From Nodosilinea sp. BSH.14 (lineage in GTDB: Bacteria; Cyanobacteriota; Cyanobacteriia; Phormidesmidales; Phormidesmidaceae), in contig JALQST010000047.1 of NCBI GenBank assembly GCA_023264315.1, positions 1-12,414 of the forward strand: a stretch of 12,414 nt of DNA, written 5' to 3'. The notes under the pieces were generated by a model. That model was not told where the DNA came from. It ran no database searches and worked only from the letters and a program-made list of their open reading frames with translations. Positions 7,058 to 12,414 of this stretch are shown here, piece by piece. The position numbers were made by a program, and so were the translations under genes. Numbering within the stretch: the stretch's first letter is position 1; the number at the start of each line of letters is the position of its first letter.

Positions 7058-7104
7058 ACACAGTGCGATGGAAGGGTCATTTCTGTCTCACTGTGTTCTT
7101 TTTT
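7058..7104 (+). terminator. terminator-like hairpin with T-run
   Basis: ACACAGTG (7058-7065) pairs with CACTGTGT (7089-7096) around a 23-base loop, followed by TCTTTTTTT. This resembles an intrinsic terminator on the plus strand. A competing 6-bp stem, GTCTCA/TGAGAC (7085-7090 and 7105-7110), overlaps it. The nearest plus-strand gene ended about 350 bp earlier, so the hairpin may belong to the mobile element or to an unrecognised transcript. Confidence 0.4.
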
Positions 7105-7130
7105 TGAGACGGCAATTCCCTGGATACTCG

Positions 7131-7146
7131 ATTAATCGAGGTGCCC
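7131..7146. repeat. third copy of the element end (16 bp direct repeat)
   Basis: ATTAATCGAGGTGCCC here is identical to 7037-7052 and in the same orientation, 94 bp further on. It overlaps a 14-bp perfect palindrome, CTCGATTAATCGAG (7127-7140). The repeat suggests a second, partly lost copy of the same mobile element, or a nested insertion. Confidence 0.65.
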
Positions 7147-7294
7147 TGGACATGGACGGGATTGATCGCTGAGCTGACCCAATTTGTCATCAGGGTCTCG
7201 CTCCAGCTAACCGTACCCTCCCCCTAGTCTCCCACTCGTTCTGCCCGAAACCTCCAGCCTGTAATCTTTCTACAGACTTTTGCCTAAGGGATAG

Positions 7295-7362
7295 CCCAAG
7301 GGGAGAGGGGAAGCTAGCGATTCAAAGTCCCTCTCCCCTTGGGAGAGGGATTTAGGGTGAGG
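7295..7362 (-). repeat. dispersed hairpin repeat, copy 2, with alternative stems
   Basis: CCCAAGGGGAGAGGG (7295-7309) is an exact 15-bp inverted repeat of CCCTCTCCCCTTGGG (7329-7343). The same right arm can instead form a 9-bp hairpin, CCCTCTCCC (7329-7337) with GGGAGAGGG (7341-7349). The element closes with GGGTGAGG (7355-7362). It resembles the repeat at 4811-4846 in opposite orientation. It lies 70 bp beyond the stop of the minus-strand STAND operon and may serve as its terminator, although only ACTTT follows the stem. Confidence 0.7.
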
Positions 7363-7431
7363 GCCAGCGTCGTTGCCGAAACCTTGGTTCTGGCGATTGA
7401 AGCCTTTGGCTTATCCCGAACTCGGGTTGGG

Positions 7432-10400
7432 TTAAGGCGAGCAGAGTTGGCGGTCTTGGGGGCTGAGATCTTTGCTGTTGCGGAGATAGTCTCGCACCCA
7501 GTCGCAGGCGTAGGCCACAACGTCGAGGGTCCTAATTTTGTTCACGTTCCAGGCGATCAGTTGGCCATTGTCGCTGCCGGAGTAGAGCCATTTCCCGTTT
7601 GCATTAAAGGCGAGGGCGGTGATGGGGCCACCTTGGCCGGGGATGACGGTGCGCAGGGTGCCGTCGAGGTTCCAGAGTTTAATCGAACCATCAATGCCGG
7701 CGGTGGCGATAATGGATCCATCGGGGCTGAAGGCCACCCGGGTAAGGCCGTTGCTTTGGGCCGGAATGGCGTGGAGGGGGCCATGGGGATAGGCCCAGAG
7801 GTAGAGGGTATCATCGTGGCTGGCGGCCGCGAGGGATTGGCCGTCGGGGCTCCAGGCGATACCCCAGATTGCTCCGGCGTTGACAATGGGGGTTTGGATG
7901 AGGGTGCCGTTGGTGCGCCACAGCTTCACGCGGCCCGATTCGCTGGCGGAGGCCAGGATCGGCTGCTGGGGGTGAAAGGCCAGTTGCCAAATGCGGGAAC
8001 GGTGGGCTCTAAACTGCGTCACCATGGCCCCGGTGGCATCGCGGATTTGAATGCCGCCGTCATCGCGGCCCACGGCAAGGGTAAAGGGGGTCTGCCCCGA
8101 ATCCGGGCTAGGCGGCGCAAACATCGCCAGCCCGAAGGTGGTGGTTGTCGTGGGGTCAGGGTGCCACGGGGCAGGAGCGTCGGGGAGGGGCTGGTTGATG
8201 GCGAAGCGGTGCAGCCCTGCGGCACTGGTGGTAAACAGAACCTGGCCAGTCACATCAAATACGCCCGCCCTAGAGTTCAAGGAGAGGGCATGAATCCGAT
8301 CAACATCGCGCCAGATGCGCATCTCTCCAGCGGATCCCAGGGAGGCCCAGGTGTGGCCATCGGGGCTGGTTGCGATCGCCCAAATGGTATCGGTGTGGCC
8401 GGCGAGAACTCGCTTCAGGCTCAGGCTTCGCTGCCAGATCCGGGCGGTGCCGTCGTCGCTGGCGGAAACCAACCAAGTCTCGTCTGGCCCTATGACGATG
8501 CCGCGAATGGTGGCCGGATGGCCTTGCAACGTGCGCAGGAAGGATCCATCGCCCTCCCAAGCATGGATCTTGCCATCCCGGCTGCTGGCAACAATCGCCC
8601 CGTCTTGGGAGCCACAGGCCACCCCTAGCAGGGGCGCGGGTGTTGGCGGGGTGAGGGTGTGTAACAACTGTCCCTCCAAGGTCCACACCTTCACGGTTCG
8701 GTCAGAACTGGCGGACACAATCTGACGACGACTGGGGCAAACGTCTACATCCCAGACATGGGTTCTATGGCCCACCAAGGGCGGTAAGGGTGCCCCATCT
8801 ATGCGCCAGCGCTGAAGGGTGCCATTCGTCTGTGCCACGATGATCATTTGGCTATCGGCACTGAACACCACATCCCAAGGGGAGCCAGGGGCTGGTAGGG
8901 TTTGGGCCGGGGTGCCGTCGGGGTGCCAAAGCTTCACGGTGTTATCTCCTCCGACGGAGGCGATCCATTGGCCATCGGGGCTGGTGCTCACCCCCCACAC
9001 CGGCTGGGTATGGGCTTGGATGCGATGCACCTCGCGACCGTCTAAATCCCACACCCGCACCTGACCGTCTAGGCTGCCCGTCACCACCCGCTGGGAATCG
9101 GCGGTAAAGGCAACCCGGTGTACGGTGTCGCCGTGGGCTAAAGCCTGGATGATCCGGCCCTCCCGGTTCCACAGCTTGACGGTTCTATCGTTGCTGCCCG
9201 TGGCGATCCACTGGCCATCGGGGCTGATATCCACGGTCAACACCCCGCCCCGATGCTGGGTCATGTGGTTCCGCTCGACGGTGCTCAAGACCGTCTGTCT
9301 CAAGACCGCTTCTACCGGTTGAGTCATGGCCGGATGGGGCCAAAGCAGTTGACCCATGCTTCGGTAGGCCCGGAGGGCTTCCACCATGGCGGCTAGCTGC
9401 TGATCGGAATTCAATAACCCCTGGGCCGACGAGGTGAGGGCCTTTACCTCATTTCCCTTGGCCCACTGATACTGCACCCAGGTGATCCAACTAAGACCCA
9501 GCGATCCCAGCAGGGCCAGGGAAACGACCCCCAGCAGGATGATGCTCCGGCGAATCCTCTGGGCCTGCCGCAGCCGCTGGTTTTCAGCCTGGAGCCGCTG
9601 TTGCTCCAGCCGCTGCTCCATCTGCTGCCGTTCCGCTTCCTGGCTGGCCTGGAGAAAGCGGTAGTCCACATCCCCTAGCCGCCGACCTTGGGGCTTGGCC
9701 CAGTCCAACGTGCGCTGGAGCGCCTCTCCGCGCAGCAACCACGACTCATCCGTTCCCCCGGAGGCCTCCCAGGCATTGAGAGCCTGGGCGTAGGGGCGCA
9801 GTCCATCGAGGCGGGCTTGAATCCAGGCTTCCGAAAATACCGCTCGGTAAATGGGGTTTTTGACGCGCAGGTACCCCTCCACCTGACCCACCAGCCCCGA
9901 GAGCAGCAGATCCCGCTGGATAAGGCTGCCGTCCAGGGGAACCTGCCCTTGGATCAACACCCGCTGGTAGAGATAGAGCAGGCGGGGGGCGCGTTGTTCG
10001 TCATAGAGTAGGCGGTCGCGGATGGTGCGCAGGTGTTCTGGGTTATCCTGGTTTTCCCAATGACGAATGACGTAATCCTGTACCAACTGCCCCACCCAGA
10101 CCCCCTCGCCCCCCGCTGAAATGGGTAGCACGGCCTGGGCGCTCGCCTCCGCCATCACCATCACCTGCTGACACAACTTTTGGGTGAGGAAGGGCTGGCC
10201 CCCTGTCCAGTGGAGGATGGCGGCGAGGATGGCTTCGGGATTGGGCACCTGTGGCCCAAACCCGGTTAACAACGGCTGACTTTCCGCCAGGGTAAAATCC
10301 TGAAGATCAATGGCTCGGCCAATGTTGAAGGGGGTGCGCTGGGGGTCGTTAATCAGGCTGGAGGGAGTGGTGACGCCAAATAACCCCCAGGTAAGGCGCT

Positions 10401-10932
10401 GATAATGGGCTTGGTCAAGCCGCCGCTCATGGCAGGTACGAATGAAGGCAAAAAAGTCATTGGCCGGAAAATCGAGGCTGAGCACGCTGTCGATTTCATC
10501 GACCAGGATGAACAGACGGCTGTCGGGTAACCGCTGAAAAATCTCATCTAGCAACAGCCGTAACTGCTGCACTACGGGCAGGGTCGCCCATTCCTGCCAG
10601 CGACTTTGGATCGGAATGGATCCGAGGAGTTGCAGTTCCCGCAGCAGTACCACCATCACCCCCCGATACCACTGCTCTATCGACACTTGGTCGCTGCCCA
10701 GCTCGGTCATATCCAGATACACACAGCGATGCCCCGCCTGCTCTAGACGCTGGCGGATCCGGGTTCTGAGGCTGGATTTGCCCATCTGGCGGGCATTAAA
10801 CACATAGCAAAATTCCCCGGCGATCAGCCCTTCCCAAAGGTGATGATCCGACGCACGCACCACATAGGTTGGGGCATCGGCGGCGAGGCTACCACCGGTT
10901 TGATAAGCACGGGGCCAGGAAACGGGTGTCAC
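7432..10932 (-). CDS. AAA-like (AAA_35) ATPase, membrane-anchored, with about 14 WD40 blades
   Basis: The product is about 1166 residues. It starts with the usual YQTGGSLAADAPTYVVR segment and has a Walker A variant ARQMGKSS (47-54; typical of AAA_35, PF14516) and Walker B FILVDEID (141-148) with intact acidic residues. A winged-helix-like region follows, then a charged coiled coil (about 420-460), one transmembrane helix (about 464-486) and WD40 units from about 555 to 1133. I count fourteen units, some degenerate (for example near 880-930), enough for two seven-bladed propellers. The C-terminus has the family-typical CDWVRDYL. Arginines just before the helix predict the ATPase inside and the WD40 part outside the cytoplasmic or thylakoid membrane. 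I start at GTG 10932, 4 bp after the upstream stop; a GTG at 10998 with GGAAGGGGGG before it would add 22 residues of low-complexity sequence. Such proteins are abundant in cyanobacteria, mostly unstudied, and thought to be STAND-type sensors. Confidence 0.88.
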   Translation of the reverse strand: MTPVSWPRAYQTGGSLAADAPTYVVRASDHHLWEGLIAGEFCYVFNARQMGKSSLRTRIRQRLEQAGHRCVYLDMTELGSDQVSIEQWYRGVMVVLLRELQLLGSIPIQSRWQEWATLPVVQQLRLLLDEIFQRLPDSRLFILVDEIDSVLSLDFPANDFFAFIRTCHERRLDQAHYQRLTWGLFGVTTPSSLINDPQRTPFNIGRAIDLQDFTLAESQPLLTGFGPQVPNPEAILAAILHWTGGQPFLTQKLCQQVMVMAEASAQAVLPISAGGEGVWVGQLVQDYVIRHWENQDNPEHLRTIRDRLLYDEQRAPRLLYLYQRVLIQGQVPLDGSLIQRDLLLSGLVGQVEGYLRVKNPIYRAVFSEAWIQARLDGLRPYAQALNAWEASGGTDESWLLRGEALQRTLDWAKPQGRRLGDVDYRFLQASQEAERQQMEQRLEQQRLQAENQRLRQAQRIRRSIILLGVVSLALLGSLGLSWITWVQYQWAKGNEVKALTSSAQGLLNSDQQLAAMVEALRAYRSMGQLLWPHPAMTQPVEAVLRQTVLSTVERNHMTQHRGGVLTVDISPDGQWIATGSNDRTVKLWNREGRIIQALAHGDTVHRVAFTADSQRVVTGSLDGQVRVWDLDGREVHRIQAHTQPVWGVSTSPDGQWIASVGGDNTVKLWHPDGTPAQTLPAPGSPWDVVFSADSQMIIVAQTNGTLQRWRIDGAPLPPLVGHRTHVWDVDVCPSRRQIVSASSDRTVKVWTLEGQLLHTLTPPTPAPLLGVACGSQDGAIVASSRDGKIHAWEGDGSFLRTLQGHPATIRGIVIGPDETWLVSASDDGTARIWQRSLSLKRVLAGHTDTIWAIATSPDGHTWASLGSAGEMRIWRDVDRIHALSLNSRAGVFDVTGQVLFTTSAAGLHRFAINQPLPDAPAPWHPDPTTTTTFGLAMFAPPSPDSGQTPFTLAVGRDDGGIQIRDATGAMVTQFRAHRSRIWQLAFHPQQPILASASESGRVKLWRTNGTLIQTPIVNAGAIWGIAWSPDGQSLAAASHDDTLYLWAYPHGPLHAIPAQSNGLTRVAFSPDGSIIATAGIDGSIKLWNLDGTLRTVIPGQGGPITALAFNANGKWLYSGSDNGQLIAWNVNKIRTLDVVAYACDWVRDYLRNSKDLSPQDRQLCSP
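8372..8379. other. HIP1 octamer GCGATCGC
   Basis: The highly iterated palindrome characteristic of many cyanobacterial genomes occurs once, inside the WD40 coding region. It supports the taxonomic reading and has no local function that I can infer. Confidence 0.6.
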
Positions 10933-10936
10933 GGGG

Positions 10937-12289
10937 TTAGAGATCGGCGTAGAGGGCCGTGAAATACGCTTGACAGAGGGGGGAACTGGCCTTGGCACGC
11001 CCCCCTTCCAGTTGAACCAGCCCTATGGCCTCTAGGCGGCGGGCGAGGGAAGCTTCCACCGTCACGGGCTGATCAGCGGCGAGCACCTCCTGCCAAGCCG
11101 CTTGGAGGGGCGGCGATTGCTGAAGCACAGCCCACAGCCGATGCAGATACTCGCGGTAAATGCCTTCATCCGTAGCCGCCTGATCCACCACCTGTTCCAG
11201 GGTGATCTGCCCCGACTGAAGCCAGTAAAACGCCAGTTGCAGCAGGTAGGGATGCCCTCCCACCTGGGCCACCAAGCGCTTGACCTCCGCCTCATTGATT
11301 TCTCTGTTCGCCAGTCGATGACGCTTCACCAAGTCCTTCACTTGGTCGGTGGTGAACAGCGGCAGATCAATGGGTAGCCCCACATTAAAGGGCGACTGCT
11401 GGGCTTGGAGGGGGAGATCCAACTCGGCGGCATAGGCTATCAGCAGCCGCAGTTGGCCCCACTCCAACCGGTTTCGCGCTTGCTCGTACCAGGAACGCAG
11501 CATGGCCAGAAAATGGCTGGCAATGGTGGGATACTCTGCCAAATAGTGCAGGGTATCGATGACCACCACTACAGGCACCGCCAACCGGTTCAACACCTGA
11601 TCCTGCATAAAGATGGTGCAACTGAGCTTGCTGCCCGCCCCCGCAAACCAGGCCTCATCCACATTCAGGTTGAGATGCAACTGCTGGCTCACTGACCAGC
11701 AAAACCAACGGCAAAAGCCATCAAAGCTCTCGAAGGTCGAGGCATCGGCCTGCCGGATATCCACCAGGGCCACGAGCATACTGTCTTGCTGGGCGCGTCC
11801 TAGGAGTTGGTTAATCAGCGAGGTTTTGCCCGTGCTCCAGGCTCCCTTAATCCGGATCAAGCTGCCCGGTTGTTGGAGGGTACGGTAGGCTATATCCTCC
11901 AGGGGCGGACGAGAAATATACCAGGGAGACTGGAACGGTAGCGGGGAGCCCGGAAAATCCAACGGCTTTTCTAGGGCTACCTTGGGGATGGTGGTGGGCC
12001 GCTCAGCCCCCGACTGGTTGGCCACCTCCGCCAGGATGAACCGCAGCCGTTTCTTACTCACCGGATAGCCTAACCGCTGGGATAGGGTGTGCCACAACTG
12101 CGACCCAATATCCTTCAGATAGCTTTCCTCATAGCCCGTATCAACCGCCATTTCTCGGTAGAGCTGATTCTGCCAAGTACGCAAAAAGACCAGCTGTTCA
12201 ACATAGGTCAACGGTTGCGGAGCAAGAATTTGCTTAACAACCTCCAATGCCGCATCAGCATCCATAGACTGTAGGGGTGGTGCAGCCAT
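10937..12289 (-). CDS. STAND-type AAA-like ATPase with N-terminal HTH_VMAP-M9-like domain
   Basis: The product has 450 residues. Residues about 9-95 form an HTH-like domain with the pattern YREMAVDTGYEESYLKDIGS followed by LWHTLSQRLG, which matches the helix-turn-helix found at the start of many cyanobacterial NTPases of VMAP-type systems. The ATPase (about 120-440) has Walker A GAWSTGKT (149-156) and a hydrophobic Walker B strand VVVVIDT (240-246). It then has SPFNVGLPIDL and VGGHPYLLQLAFYWL, both hallmarks of the AAA_35 STAND group. The aspartate of Walker B (D245) is followed by T-L-H where this group usually has E-x-D, so hydrolysis may be impaired. It is the first gene of a two-gene unit; the WD40 ATPase starts 4 bp after its stop. 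ATG 12289 has no clear ribosome-binding site, and ATG 12265 (residue 9) fits the family start equally well. No effector domain is visible. It may be a cytoplasmic regulator or adaptor. Confidence 0.85.
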   Translation of the reverse strand: MAAPPLQSMDADAALEVVKQILAPQPLTYVEQLVFLRTWQNQLYREMAVDTGYEESYLKDIGSQLWHTLSQRLGYPVSKKRLRFILAEVANQSGAERPTTIPKVALEKPLDFPGSPLPFQSPWYISRPPLEDIAYRTLQQPGSLIRIKGAWSTGKTSLINQLLGRAQQDSMLVALVDIRQADASTFESFDGFCRWFCWSVSQQLHLNLNVDEAWFAGAGSKLSCTIFMQDQVLNRLAVPVVVVIDTLHYLAEYPTIASHFLAMLRSWYEQARNRLEWGQLRLLIAYAAELDLPLQAQQSPFNVGLPIDLPLFTTDQVKDLVKRHRLANREINEAEVKRLVAQVGGHPYLLQLAFYWLQSGQITLEQVVDQAATDEGIYREYLHRLWAVLQQSPPLQAAWQEVLAADQPVTVEASLARRLEAIGLVQLEGGRAKASSPLCQAYFTALYADL

Positions 12290-12372
12290 GATTATTGTCC
12301 AAACAGGTTACTAATCGAAGTTCTTCTAGGATAGTTCCAGCAATTCTCATCTTGGCAAGTTGGCCGTTCACC
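12290..12372 (-). promoter_or_regulatory. upstream region of the STAND operon
   Basis: This stretch must carry the promoter of the minus-strand operon unless transcription enters from beyond the right edge. I see no convincing -35/-10 pair and no operator symmetry. Confidence 0.25.
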
Positions 12373-12414
12373 CTGAGCCTGTCGAAGGGTGAAAAGGCTT
12401 CGGCAGGCTCAGCC
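12367..12414. repeat. large inverted repeat of a dispersed type at the right edge
   Basis: CTGAGCCTGTCGAAG (12373-12387) and CTTCGGCAGGCTCAG (12398-12412) are inverted copies with one T-G wobble and a 10-base loop. A competing 7-bp stem, TTCACCC (12367-12373) with GGGTGAA (12387-12393), overlaps. Sequences of the CCTTCGACAGGCTCAG type are widely scattered between genes in bacteria. The window ends within or just after it. Confidence 0.65.

Noticed and set aside
7339..8628. Long plus-strand open frame (429 codons) opposite the WD40 region
   Set aside because: It is antisense to a clear WD40 coding sequence, glycine/alanine rich without any recognisable domain, and is explained by the codon bias of the real gene.
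7432..9270. Recurring short DNA motifs such as TGGCCATCGGGGCT
   Set aside because: They encode the SPDGQW turn of successive WD40 blades; this is protein repeat structure, not a CRISPR or DNA repeat array.

Overview
The window looks like a chromosomal segment of a cyanobacterium, probably a filamentous Leptolyngbya/Nodosilinea-type organism with a GC-rich genome. The evidence is a set of lineage-typical families (DUF3598, DUF4332, AAA-like ATPase/WD40 fusions, an HTH_VMAP-M9-type STAND ATPase, a COG0523 GTPase paired with a WD40 protein), one HIP1 octamer (GCGATCGC at 8372-8379) and dispersed GC-rich palindromes. The genus-level guess is inference.

Layout. (1) 1-1584, minus strand: a Zur/Fur-type operator drives a COG0523 (CobW-like) metallochaperone GTPase, followed 33 bp later by a WD40-repeat protein that runs off the left edge. 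This looks like a zinc-limitation operon. Immediately across the operator, on the plus strand, lies a C-terminal stub of an autotransporter-type outer-membrane barrel, probably a decayed gene, followed by a terminator-like hairpin. (2) 1997-4739: a 38-codon single-helix membrane protein (minus) diverges from a Tat-like lipoprotein that is a PotD-type solute-binding protein (plus). A DUF3598 protein (minus, TTG start) then diverges from a DUF4332 helix-hairpin-helix protein (plus, GTG start). (3) 4988-6709: coenzyme A disulfide reductase fused to a rhodanese domain, complete with both active-site cysteines, for persulfide/disulfide metabolism. (4) 6710-7431: 722 bp with no convincing gene. It holds three copies of a GGGCACCTCGA-type mobile-element end, a terminator-like hairpin and a dispersed hairpin repeat. 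(5) 7432-12289, minus strand: a two-gene STAND module. The first gene (450 aa) joins an HTH_VMAP-M9-like domain to an AAA-like ATPase. The second (about 1166 aa) joins an AAA-like ATPase, coiled coil and transmembrane helix to about fourteen WD40 blades. They are 4 bp apart. (6) The right edge holds a large inverted repeat of a dispersed type.

The most interesting item is the STAND pair. It couples two NTPases of the same superfamily in one transcript. The first has lost the usual acidic residues after the Walker B aspartate, while the membrane-anchored partner keeps them. No effector domain is recognisable in either. A signalling or conflict-type switch is plausible but is inference.
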